Source: Malania oleifera (Eukaryota > Streptophyta > Magnoliopsida > Santalales > Ximeniaceae). From it: 64,000 bases of DNA. A program made the translations under genes and the position numbers. Each line of letters begins with the position of its first letter. Positions within the stretch are counted from its first letter, which is position 1. The notes beneath the pieces are model-generated. The model had not been told where the DNA came from. It was given only the letters and a program-made list of their open reading frames with translations, and made no database searches. The DNA is taken from contig NC_080420.1 in assembly GCF_029873635.1 (NCBI RefSeq), positions 122,892,719 to 122,956,718 on the forward strand, written 5' to 3'. Below are positions 40,199 through 51,574 of the stretch, in pieces.

Positions 40199-40432
40199 AT
40201 CGGCCCGTACGCCGGTATTACACATTTTACCATAGCTCAGCCCGTACGCCAGCAAATCATATCATAGCACAGCTCGTACGCTAGCAAATCGCATCCATAG
40301 CACAGCCCGTACGCCAACAAAATATATCCATAACTCAATTCGTACACTGGAAAATCATACACATAGCACAGTTCGTACACTGGAAAAACATATAAAAATC
40401 TCGGTCCGTACGCCGATTTTCCATTATAAAAA
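40199..40432. repeat. CCCGTACGC minisatellite in LTR B1
   Basis: About seven irregular units of roughly 30-40 bp. Each holds a CCCGTACGCC-type core with GCCAGCAAATCA and CATAGCACAG words. The same array occurs in LTR B2. Confidence 0.85.
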
Positions 40433-42169
40433 TCCATATCATAATCACATTCCTAGAAAACAGTATTTCATAACAATTTTTACTCATGCCACACTAACAA
40501 GTTTTTCATATATTCAACATACTATCATTTTTAACAGTGTTTTCTCAAATATAAATCATATATATGAACATATTTACTTCCCTGAAATCAAATGCTATAA
40601 CAATATACATATTTTTCATAAAATACTATCTTAGTTTATCTCCTTACTTGATTTTTGAAAAGCCTCTAAGAAAATCTATCCCGCACCCGTAGGGTTCCTC
40701 ATTCAACACCTTGAAAACGGAATTTCCCATAACTAAAGTTCAGTATTTCCAAGCGTATAACACTTTCTACAACTGTCAAAAAGTCAAATATTGAGTAGAA
40801 ACCCTTACCCCGAATTTGGGATGGTTTCCACCTCAGCCCTACCGACGATCCGCTTAGGTAGATTTGCAGAGAACTTTCTCAGGAGCATCATGGTGGCTTC
40901 AGATCCTCGAACTAGAAAAATTCGGCCCGAAATCGAAGAGAGAAGGAAGAGGAACCGAAGGGTAAGGGAGAGAGAAATTCTGCGCAAGAAATTTCGGCCA
41001 AAAATGAATTTTAGGCCTATTTAAACTATGGCCTTCGTCGACGAGGTCAAAAGAAAATTCGTTGACGAACTCTCCCCTTTGTCGATGAAATTCAGAAACC
41101 CCAAAGTCATCCCATCGGTATTTCCTCGTCGACGAGGAGCTGAAAAATTCCTCGAGATTTATCCTTTCCAAAATGCAATGTCATCGACCAATGCAAAGCG
41201 TTCGTCGACGAAGTCAACTGCCTTATCTGTTTCCAGTTTCCATTTCTCTTTCTTTTATTATTTAAATACCATTATTCTTTGGGTCGTTACACATTTTCAT
41301 ATATTAATTCAAAAGGTAATTCTAAAAATACTACTATAGTTTATTCCACTTACCTGACTTACTGAGAGTCACGTTAGAACCCCAAATCCTACGCCCTTGG
41401 CACCCGAAACTCAAATCCTGCAATTTGTATTTTCCCAGATTAATTAATTCATTTCCTCAAAATAATACCCATCTTGCCTTCCCTAGGCCCTATGTACTCC
41501 AAATTAACATTTAAACCAATATTTGACACTCCTACTTAATTTTCTGAATTTTTCTCGCGGGTCCCAAAATTACACTCGCGGCTCTCATCCGGGCCCTAAA
41601 TTCTAAAAATTCTACTTCAACTCCAGATGCTCAACATTTTAGCATTTCTGAATTAATCCTAATAAATTAAAAATAAACCCCTTAATATTCCCCGTACTCC
41701 AAATTTGGGATTTTGCCCACGATGACCCCACGAGAATTCTATCCCTCTAGACTTGTAGAGAATCATCCCTAGATTCTTGTGGTGGTGTCCGTTCGTCAAT
41801 CAGACTTATAATTTGCAAGAAATTAAAGAAAAAGGAGAAATTGGCTTACCCCCAGGAGATATGCCTACGCCGCTTCTACCACCGATCCACTCCGATAGAA
41901 ATGACGACAGCGGAGAATGGAGTCCAGCGGTATCTTCTGACTCTTGATCGGGCAAGAATCTGCCACGTAATTGAGTAGAGAGGGAGAGAGAATGAGAGGA
42001 GAGAGAATTAATATATTTAATTAATATTAATAATAATATATTTTATTAATAAAAACAAAAATAAATTTATTTTTTTTTTCTTTTTTTATAAATTCGATTA
42101 ATTAATTATTATTTATTTTTTTGGGAATCACTCCACTAATCTTCTATATCCCTTTTTGGGGTTATTATA

Positions 42170-43648
42170 TTCTCCCTTCCTTATAAAAAATTCGACCTCG
42201 AAATTTGCCATTCCCTTGTTTCCCATCCTTAGCGAAAATACTTCCAATTTTATTAATTACCCTCATTTATGGCGGAGGAACACCGTGGTTACAAAGAGGG
42301 TTTCGGAAAATTGCAACTATTCCAAAATTCTCCCAAAGCCATTCATATTTCAAAACTAAAAACCCTATCCAACCTACGTTACACTATACAATTAAAAATA
42401 TACAATATTATTTCATTCACTTGACTAGCTCAACTTTAAGCTTCACTGAATAAGTGTGGATATCTCTGGCGCATCTGATCTTCTAGTTCCTATGAAGCCT
42501 CCTCAATAGCATGATTGCGCCACAAAACTTTCACCAGTGGAATCTTCTTCGTGCGTAGGTCTTGTTCCTTCCAGTCAAGAATCTGCACTGGAACTTCCTC
42601 ATAAGCTAGGGTATTACCCAACTCCAATAGTTCATAGTGGATCACATGGGAGGGGTTTGAGACGTATTTTCTCAGCATAGAAACGTGGAATACGTCGTGG
42701 ATCCTAGATAGGACCGGTGATAATGCCAACCGATAGGCAACTAGACCCACTCTTTCAAGAATCTTGAATGGTCCAATATACATAGGGCTCAGCTTACCTT
42801 TCCTCCCAAACCTTATAACTCCCTTCATCAGTGCCACCTTCAGGAACACGTGATCTCCTGCGTCAAACTCCAATTCTTGCCGGTGAGTATCTGCATAACT
42901 CTTCTGCTGGCTCTGCGCTGTTCTGATCCTATCTTTGATGAGTCTGACTTTATCCTAAGTCTGCTGTATTAGCTCTAGCTCCAATATCTGTCTCTCCCCA
43001 ATCTCATCCTAGTACAACGGAGATCGGCACCTCCTGCCATACAGCGCCTCGTACAGTGTCATTCCAATGCTGGCCTGGTAGCTGTTGTTATACGCAAACT
43101 CGACCAGTGGCAAATACTGTATCCAATGACCTCCAAAGTCCTACACACATGCTCGCAGCATATCCTCCTGAATCTGTATCGTCCTCTCCATCTGCCCATA
43201 TGTCTGAGGATGAAAAGTTATGCTGAACAAAAATTGAGAACCCATGGCCCCTTGCAGACTTTTCCAAAAATGAGATGTGAACCATGGGTCTCTGTCTGAA
43301 TTTATGGACACTGGGACGCCATGGAGTTTGACCATCTCTTGGATGTATAACTTAGTCAATCTGTCCATGGAGTAGCTAACTCTGATCGGCAAAAAGTGGG
43401 CAGTCTTTGTCAGTTGATCCACCACTACCCAGATAGCGTCCTGTCCATGCAATGCCGACGGTAATCCTGTGACAAAATCCATCACTATATGCTCCCACTT
43501 CCACTTAGGAATGTGGAGTGGCTGCAGTGATCCAGCTGGTCTCTGATGCTCAGTCTTCATTTACTGGCACGCCAAACGCTGATCCACAAACTGTGCTACC
43601 TCCCTCTTCATGTTGCTCCACCAGAAGGACTCTCGAAAATCCCTGTAC
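42170..43648 (-). mobile_element. Element X pol remnant (integrase and chromodomain)
   Basis: Fossil of Tekay-type pol on the minus strand, 3' end toward the left. Integrase core at about 43560-43141 ('HIPKWKWEHIVMDFVTGLP' and 'DRDPWFTSHFWKSLQ' type motifs). The GPF region and chromodomain are at about 42873-42490 ('GRKGKLSPMYIGPFKILE', 'VFHVSMLRKYV', then 'VKVLWRNHAIEEAS'). A polypurine tract precedes the LTR at 42170. It is cut on the right by LTR A3 and is broken, with a few breaks. Confidence 0.88.
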
Positions 43649-45747
43649 TGTAACGTCCTAAAAATTTTCATCATTTTTTTTATATATATAATAATAAATT
43701 ACTCCAATACCTACATATAATAGGCACCCCAATGTAGCGAAAAAACATAAATCACATAACCACATATACATGTATATACAATACCAGAATTCAGTATTTT
43801 CAACCATTGCTACATAATACATCTCTCTCTCCAGTGTCAACTACCCAAAAATACAAAACCCTACGCAAAACTTACCCTATAACTAGGGTGACCAAGTGAT
43901 CTCTATTCGTGAGCCTGATCTGCTTGTCTAGCTGGCTTACCTGAAAAATGTTAAAGTAATGGGGTGAGTTGACACTCAGTAGGTGGAAATATGCTATTAC
44001 TAGTGTGTGGCGACCGAGTCATAAAATTATAATAATAATATTTAAAACTGCATGTTTTGTCAGATCTATAAAACACATGTATAAAAGCTTAAAACATTTG
44101 TATCATCTGAGTTTTCTATCATTCATACTGCTATAACATACTACATACAATAAAAACTATAAATCTATATACATATATATATAACTATGTTCTTTCCCTA
44201 GGACTCTGTATGTCATGATTTGACCCTTCATGAAAAGGTTGTGTGCCCCGTAGGTGGGATTCAATCTGGTTGGCCCTCTAAGTAAGTCATCATACTCTAC
44301 ACTAACTCAGCCCGGCCAAACTGCATTTACTCCTAAGCGCGGGACTGGCCGTTACCTCGTCTAACCGGCCCTCTCTACCCAGTGTACTGGGGAGCTGCAT
44401 CCTTTCCAAGCATAGTTAGACGGTACCCACACACTATCTGAGATATGTGGCTGCACTCTATCTGTATATAGCAACAATATCGTGCTCTGTAAAATGTATC
44501 TGTCTGTAATGTCTCCACAAGGATCTGATACTATATAAGTACATCTATATATATACCTTTGCTATTTTCATTATGTTTCCAAAATAACCATAACGCTATA
44601 ATTCTGTATATATATACCTTTGCTGTTTTCATTATGTTTTCAAAATAACCATACCGCTATAATTCTGTACTGTAAATATTGTAAAATATGAGTAACTGTA
44701 GCATCTCGATGCTATAACTGTATAATCTATCTTTATAAACTGTGTTATGGTATTCGGGAAAACATAGCATTCTGTAAAAATTATGATATACTGAACTGAA
44801 TAAAGTCTATATAAATCTATCTGTTAATCATTTGTGAATAACTGTATGTACATGCTATATAACATAATATGCTGAAGTACTGTATAGATTTTATATCAGG
44901 TAAATATCTACTCAGGCCACACAACATTAAAACATTCATTCTGTAAAAAAACTGCATAATAACAGGTATATATGTATCTATGTAAACTCTGTTAATATTC
45001 TTAAAACCCTAGCATAGCATATTTCCCTTACTTGATTTTTGCTAATATCCCCTTTCTATAACAGGTCCTACACCCCTAGGGTTCTCCACTCAACACCCTA
45101 AAAATCACATTTGTCAGAACAAAATATCAATATTTCTTGGCCTACATCATTTCCTACAACTGTCAGAAGGCCAAAAACTGAATAAAAGACCGTACCCTGG
45201 ATTTGGGATGAATTCCAATTTCGTTTCACCAACGATCCGCTCCGGCAGACTTGTAGAGAACTTTGCCAGGAGCGTCGTGCTGGCCTCAGATCGTCGATTC
45301 GGCGACTGACGGGGCCGAAATCGAAGAGAGATGAGGGAGGAGCCGTAGAGGTAGAGAAAAAGAGAGAGAGCGACGCTGATTTTCTGTGATTAAAATGAAT
45401 TTAGGGCTATTTATACTACGAGATTCGTCAACGAGCCACGTCATCTCGTCGATGAGTTCTTAAGTAATTTCGTTGATGAATCTTACCCTTCTTCGACGAA
45501 ATTCAGAGTAGCCCAAATTTGTTTCTTGGTATTTTCTCGTCGACGAGTCGTAGCTTTGTTGACGAGATCCCTTTATGCACTCGTCGACAAACTCCCTGTG
45601 TTCGTCGACGAGGCCCTATGGAAAATCTTTCGGGTTATTCCATCCAAAATGCAATGTCGTCGACAAAGTCGGCTGCCTCCTTCTGATACTGTTTCCATTT
45701 TTCTCCCTCGTTATTATTTAAATACTATTATTCTTCGGGTCATTACA
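43649..45747 (-). mobile_element. LTR A3, 3' LTR of a second Tekay-like element
   Basis: 2099 bp, family A by sequence. The left end is TGTAACGTCC and the right end GGTCATTACA, the latter next to a polypurine tract (complement of TTCTCCCCTCCTT at 45748-45760). It has the palindrome cluster (about 45421-45665) and TATAAATA (45408-45415 complement). It is attached to the pol remnant on its right, so it is a 3' LTR and not a solo. Confidence 0.85.
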
Positions 45748-46752
45748 TTCTCCCCTCCTTATAAAATTTCGTCCTTGAAATTTATTGTTCATATAATTTA
45801 TCATCCCTTAAAATAAAATGGTCTACTTATTTTATTACCTGCCCTCACTTATGGCGGAGGAATATCGTGGTTACATGGATAGTTTTGGGAGATTACAACT
45901 ATAAAAGAAAATTCTCCCAAAACCAAAATACTACCTATCCTATACTCTATATTACAGTTACACTGGACTTAACAAAATAAAATTATCATCCTAGCATATA
46001 CGTCAATACTATAATTCATCGAAAAACTAGGGATATTTCTTTTGATCTACTCCTCGAGCTCCCAAGAAGCTTCCTCTATGGCGTGATTCCTTCACAAAAC
46101 GTTAACTAACTGTATTTCTTTAGTGTGTAGAGTCTGAACCTTTATATCCAAAATCTGTACTAGTACTTCTTTGTATGCCAATGAATCTTTAAGCTCTATC
46201 TCTGCATAGCTAATGATGTGGGATGGGTTTGGGACGTATTACCTTAACATGGTAACATGGAACACGTCATGAATTCGAGTCAAACCTGGCGGCAAAGCTA
46301 GCCTATAGGCAACTGACCCTATTCTCTCAAGTATCTCAAAAGGACCAATATAACCAGGGCTCAACTTGCCCTTCTTCCCAAACCTCATAACTCCTTTCAA
46401 AGGAGCTATCTTCAACTATCTTCAAAAATACTCGATCTCCCACGTCAAACTCTAACTTCTGACGGCGAGTGTCTGCATAGTTTTTCTGCCGACTCTTTGT
46501 TGTATTGATTCTTTCTTTAATTAATCGGACTTTGTCCTATGCCTGTTGTATTATCTCGGGACCCAATACTCGCCTTTCATGTACTTCGTCCTAGAAGAGA
46601 GGAGAACGACTTCTCCTACCATACAATGCCTTGTATGGAGCCATGTCGATACTAGTTTGCTAGCTGTTATTATAAGCAAATTCAACTAACGACATAAACT
46701 GAATCCAACTGCCTCCAAAATCAAACACACAAGCACGAACCATATCCTCTAG
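45748..46752 (-). mobile_element. Pol remnant of the A3 element (integrase to chromodomain)
   Basis: Minus-strand fossil. The integrase end, with 'AYNNS' and 'ALYGRRSRSPLF' type motifs, lies near 46740-46560. Further left are the GPF/chromodomain-like region and 'RNHAIEEASWELEE'. It is broken in several places. It is cut at 46753 by the start of the plus-strand element whose LTR begins TGTAGTGACCC; the rest must lie beyond the window. Confidence 0.8.
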
Positions 46753-48714
46753 TGTAGTGACCCGAAGAATAATAGCATTTTAATAATAAGAGGGAGAGAA
46801 AATAGATACAGAAACAGAAGGAGGCCGTAGACTTCGTCGACGACATTGCATTTTGAGGAAAATAAAAATTTCAGAAAATTACCAGGCTTCGTCGATGAAC
46901 GCAGGGTTTCGTCGACGAAGGTTTAAAGAATTTCGTCAACGAACACAGGGATTTGTCGATGAGAAAATACCGAGAGATGGTTCGGGCTTCTCTGAATTTC
47001 GTCGACAAATACAGGACTTTGTCGACGAATTTACTGAAGGATTCGTCGATGAAGTGACGTGTCTCGTTGACGAACCTAGCCCTATAAATAGTGGAAACCT
47101 GAGATTTTTATCATTTTCACCGCGCCTCTCTCTTTCTCTCTCCTCTCTCTCTCTCTTTCTACGTCACTCTCTCCCTTCTCTCTTCGTTTCCGGCCCCATC
47201 AATCGCCGGATTGACAATCCGAAGCCACTACGACGCTCCTAGCAGAGTTCTCTGCAAATCTGCCAGAGCAGATCGTCGGGAAAATAGAGTTGGATTTCAT
47301 CCCAAATTCAGGGTAAGGTCTTTTAACCTATTTTTGGCCTTATGGTAGTTATAAGAAATGATGTAGGTGGAAAAATACTGATATTATGTTCTGGCATATG
47401 TTGGTTTCAGGGTGTTGTGTAGGAGGCCCTGCGGGTGTTAGGCCAGTTTATCATAGGGGCTTTTCAAAGTTAAGGTAAGGTAAATATGCTATGCTAGGTA
47501 TTTCTTAAAATACTATACAACTTATTTAATTATGAAAATTATGGTGTGGCTTGTGAATATGAATATGGTACAGGTATATGTTTTACGAATGCTAGTTTCA
47601 TGATTTTACGAATTTTAGTACCATGATTATGTGAATTTCAGCACTATGATTTATGGATTTTAGTACCATGATTATACGAATCTTAGTATTATGAATATGC
47701 AATTTCAGTGTTATGAATAGATAATTCTCAACAGTACGACGTATGAATTACAGTACAGTTTATGCAGCATCATGGTTATTACGATTATTTCAGAATCATG
47801 GTAAATCATATAGATATGTATAGAAATATATTATATGATATCAGACCCTGTTGTACTTGGAGCTACAGAACACAGTACTGTTGCTACAGATATTATGTTA
47901 GTTTATGAGTGCAACCACCTATTCAGATAATACGTAGTAAGGTCATTCACCTAGGCCCTTGAAGAGGTTAGGCTCCCCACCGAGATATGGGTTGAGGTGG
48001 GCAGATCGACCGACGGAGCATAATGATTTATTCTTGGTTGGCCAACCAGGGTAAATCCAGCCTACGGGCCGCACAACCCTGTCATGACATGGCAAGTCAT
48101 GACATATAGATAGTCACAGGGAATAGTTTCAGTTACTATTACATACGTACAGATTTACAGAAACAGGTACTATACTTATATACACTAGAAGTACTTTGAA
48201 TTATAACCTATAATACTGCTATGTTAAACAACATGGAAAGGGGTGGTGTATTTTATTATTTGTAATGTACTTTTGTATTCAGTTATTCATGTTTATATGA
48301 AAATAGATTTCATGATATATAGTAGCTCACTTGCCACATACTAGTAATAGCATATTTCTTCTTACTGAGCGTTGGCTCATCCTAGTGTTGAAACCTTTTT
48401 CAGGTGATCCGGGTAGGCGAGCAAATCATGATCGCAAATAGAGGGGATTCAGTGAGTACAGTGGAGGATTTTTGTATTTGCCCTAGTTAGTTGAGGGTAA
48501 TTTGGGGATTCAGTGATATGTGTGTATTTTGGGGAACATGGCGGTACTCTGGTATTGGTTTTTGTATTGTATGTAATGATTTATGGTTATGTTTATATGA
48601 TTTCCGCTTCTTGTTGCTTAGGTTTATGGTTGGGTTTACCCCCAGCATGGTATCAGAGCATGTAGAATATAAGTGTAAAAAAAAAAAAATCAGTTTATTA
48701 AGCAGGTCGTTACA
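46753..48714 (+). mobile_element. LTR A4, 5' LTR of a plus-strand Tekay-like element
   Basis: 1962 bp, starting TGTAGTGACCC and ending GGTCGTTACA. The palindrome cluster is at about 46828-47070, with TATAAATA at 47083-47090 right after it, then a CT-rich run (about 47128-47160). It is followed by a primer-binding site and gag. Confidence 0.88.
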
Positions 48715-48717
48715 GTT

Positions 48718-48730
48718 TGGTATCAGAGCC
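48718..48730 (+). other. tRNA-Met primer-binding site of the A4 element
   Basis: TGGTATCAGAGCC begins three bases after the LTR end, complementary to the 3' end of initiator tRNA-Met, as in most plant Ty3/gypsy elements. A second TGGTATCAGAGC lies 70 bp upstream at 48648-48659. Confidence 0.8.
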
Positions 48731-49109
48731 TAGGTTTGCTAGGTTCTGTAGACTTTAGAGTGCAACAGAAGTAATACTAGAGTATAGGAAAAGGATTTGA
48801 ATTTGTTTTGTGTCTGAGTACAAGATTACTGTGGTGGTTTCTATGTTTTTCCTGGGGTGATGATTTCAGGAAAACCATAGTAAACTATTGTCGGGTCATG
48901 TGTCTAGGTGACAGAACTGGATATTGAGTTAAAGTCAGGGAAGGTAGTTAATTGTGAGTTGGTACATGATAGGTCTGTATAGGAAATAAAGTACTTAAGT
49001 GTGTTTCTTGTTTTCAGGATGGACCCAGGAAGTAGTGGCACGAATGCTGGGGAGGACAGGCCAGGAACTTCCAGCATAAGTGGAGGAGATACGGATGTTG
49101 TACTGCCCA

Positions 49110-50269
49110 TAAGGGTGTACACGGTTCGGTTCGATTCGGTTATTGCCAAAACCGTCAACCAAACTGAACCTCTCAATTCTTAAAACTACTGAACCACGAC
49201 CGAACCGTATACCATCGGTTTAAAACCAAACCAAATCGTTTATTTTACGGTTCGGTTCGGTTAATTCGGTTTTACCAAATTTTAAACTAACAAAATAAAA
49301 AATAATTACATAAAGCCAAGTCAGGCCACAGCCAATCGAGCCACGACTTTGACTGCAAAGCCTAGCACGTAAGAAATTAAGTAGATCCAACTTCAATAAA
49401 TAGGGTGAGGAAAATTTTTTCTTCCCATTTCCAACCGATGTGGGACGGCCAGAGCACAAAAGTAATGTGGGCATGACCATGAGCGACTGGCGTGGGCAAC
49501 GAGCATGAGCGTGGGCGTTGCTATGTGCCTGTGTGTGAGCGTGGGCGTGAAGAACTGGAGAGGTGGGCGTTGGCGTGGGCATTGCTGTGTGTGTCTGTGT
49601 GAGCGTGAGCGTGGGCGTTGCTGTGTGTGTCTATGTGAGCGTAAGCATGGGCGTTGCTATGTGTGACTGCGTCGGTGTGGAGATGTGGGCGTTGGCGACT
49701 GGCGTGGGCGGTGGGCGTGAGTGTCATGGAGATGTGGGCATTGGCGACTGGCGTGAGCGTCACTAGTGTGGGCGTGAGCGTCGGAGGGCATGGCTGTCGG
49801 CACTGTGCAGTGTGCTGTGTGCAGGTTACCAAGAGATGGAGAAGATGATGCTTGCTGTGGTAGTAGCACTGTAGCAGGCTACTATTGGTTTGGTTCTTCC
49901 CAATAGCACTCATCCCACATGGCCAAAATGGGAAGCTTTGGTTCTCATTCCTCATTTATAAAATCCTTCCCCACTCCTTGAGAAAGTATAAGCCAATAAT
50001 TTAAATTAAAAAAATAATGTAGGTATAATTATTTTTTCCACATGTACTTGTAATCAAAGTTCCCACAGGATATTTTTGTCTTAAAATTATAATCGATTTT
50101 TGATTTTTACGGTTCGATTTTTGAGTGAAACCGAAACCGAAACCAAAAATCTATTTTTTATATATTCAAAACCGAAACCGATTACTGAAATCAAAAAATC
50201 CAGCCGAAGCTTCAAAGGGTTCGATTTCGGTCCGGTTCTTGATTTTTTGGTAAATTTTGTATGCCCCTA
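49110..50269. mobile_element. Second non-autonomous hAT element, inside gag
   Basis: Imperfect 12-bp inverted ends (TAAGGGTGTACA and the complement of TGTATGCCCCTA, 9 of 12 matching). A target duplication ACTGCCCA/ACTGCACA (49102-49109 and 50270-50277) matches 7 of 8. The arms are rich in CGGTTCGGTT and CCGAAACCG subterminal repeats, like the first hAT. 1160 bp, no transposase. The middle holds a GTGGGCGT-rich minisatellite and no recognisable host gene. Excising it in thought makes the flanking gag continuous. Confidence 0.82.
49470..49795. repeat. GTGGGCGT/GAGCGT-rich minisatellite in the second hAT
   Basis: Irregular units built from GTGGGCGTTG, CTGTGTGTGTCTGTGTGAGCG and GGCGACTGGCGTG words. 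Long open frames on both strands here (for example 49521-49955 on the minus strand) come from the repeat composition. Confidence 0.85.
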
Positions 50270-51574
50270 ACTGCACAGTGTCACTCAGCAGGTGATGGCT
50301 GAGATAGCCAGGAGCTCTGGGGAGCGTGGCTGTTCGATTGAGCAGTTTACGCGTATGAAGCCACCATGCTTTGCTGGAGGTGATGACCCAATCATAGCTG
50401 AAAATTGGGTCTAGGATATTGAGGAGACATTAGAAGTGCTTCCATGTATGGACGAGCAGAAGGTAGCATTTGCCACATTTAAGTTGACAGGGGAAGCGAA
50501 GCGCTGGTGGAGAGCAGTGCGTCTGATAGAGGAGCAGAGGCCGGTTCCAATTCCAGTGATGTGGGACCGATTCAAGGATATGTTCTTCGAGTGGTATTTT
50601 CCTGCTATCGTTCGGAGTGTTAAAGCAGCAGAGTTCTTATATTTGGTACAAGGGCAGATGTCGGTATCCCAGTACGCGGTTCGGTTTGTCGAGTTGTCGC
50701 ATTTTGCTCCACATCTAGCACCTGATGAAGAGAAAAAGGTGAGAAAGTTTGAAGAAGGACTGAGACAAAATCTGTTTGAGCAGATGATTGGTTTCAGGGC
50801 TCAGACATTCACAGAGGTTGTAGATAAAGCTGCGATCATTGAGAGTGGTATTCAGAGGGGTGTGGCAACTCAGAGTTAGAGAAAGAGGCCTGCGCCTCAG
50901 GGTTTTCAGGCTAACTCTAGTAGGGGTCCATGGAGAGGAGGTCGTGATAGGGGTGACCAGAGGCAGATGGCAGGACCTCATGGGAACCAGGGTGTGCAGA
51001 CATACCCGGTTTGTCAGACATGTGGGAGACATCATTTGGGAGAGTGTCGGGTAGGCAAGGGTGTATGTTATTGTTGTGGGAGACCCGGTCATGTGATGTG
51101 TGAGTGCCCAGGTCAGCAGGATCAGGTCCCAGCTCCCAGACCCTATCAGGGAGGACATCAGGCAGCACAAGGAGGATACCAGGCACCTCGTGGTGGCCAA
51201 CAGAGGAATGTGGCCCCAGCACGAGTATACGCTCTGACGCTAGGAGATGCAGAGGCTGCTACGGATGTGGTGACAGGTACATTTACTGTTTCATCATATC
51301 CAGTTATTGTTCTCTTTGACTCGGGTGCTACTCGTTCTTTTATTTCTGCATCTTATGTTAAATTATGTGAGGGTGAGACCTAGTCATTAGATATAGCACT
51401 GTCGGTAGCTACGTCATCGGGATTAGTGATCAGATGTTAGAGGGTACTTAGAGGCTATCCGATAGAAATTCAGGGGAAAGTACTACCGGCAGATCTTATT
51501 GTGTTTGATATGTGCGGGTTTGATATAATACTGGGCATGGACTGGTTGGCTACCAATCATACCAACATTGATTC

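Larger units (their letters stand above)
37095..41291 (-). mobile_element. Solo LTR B1 (Tekay-like family B), split by solo LTR A2
   Basis: The outer ends are TGTGATGATC (left) and GGGTCGTTACA (right), flanked by a perfect CATTT duplication (37090-37094 and 41292-41296). Without the A2 insertion it is about 2.03 kb. It contains an array of CCCGTACGC-type units (40199-40432) and a palindrome cluster near 41034-41215 on the side of its own 5' end. It is inserted in the X LTR. Confidence 0.85.
32195..42169 (-). mobile_element. Element X 3' LTR (Tekay-like), split by nested insertions
   Basis: This is the base layer of the nested stack. LTR pieces lie at 32195-32757, 34825-35763, 36881-37094 and 41297-42169, together about 2.6 kb. 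The minus-strand start is next to a polypurine tract (42170-42182 complement), after which the X internal region begins. The 3' part shows a CAGCGGAAG landmark similar to families A and B, so the LTRs are related. It is broken only by insertions that can be delimited and by ordinary decay. Confidence 0.7.
49019..51574 (+). mobile_element. A4 element gag and protease region, with hAT insertion
   Basis: Tekay-type gag fossil starting near 49019, interrupted by the hAT element at 49110-50269 and resuming with the capsid-like region ('TFKLTGEAKRWWRA', 'DMFFEWYFPA', 'SQYAVRFVELSHFAP'). A CCHC knuckle lies at about 51067-51108 (CYCCGRPGHVMCEC), followed by aspartic protease at about 51300-51560 (LFDSGATRSFIS, then 'IILGMDWLA'). 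It is cut by solo LTR B2. It is broken, with a few breaks besides the insertions. Confidence 0.88.

Noticed and set aside
48648-48730. tRNA-Met gene fragments
   Set aside because: The matches cover only the 12-13 nt complementary to the tRNA 3' end, at an LTR boundary; they are primer-binding sites. I saw no complete tRNA, rRNA or snRNA gene in the window.
49521-49955. His/Thr/Ala-rich 144-aa minus-strand frame
   Set aside because: It is a low-complexity translation of the GTGGGCGT minisatellite within the second hAT element.
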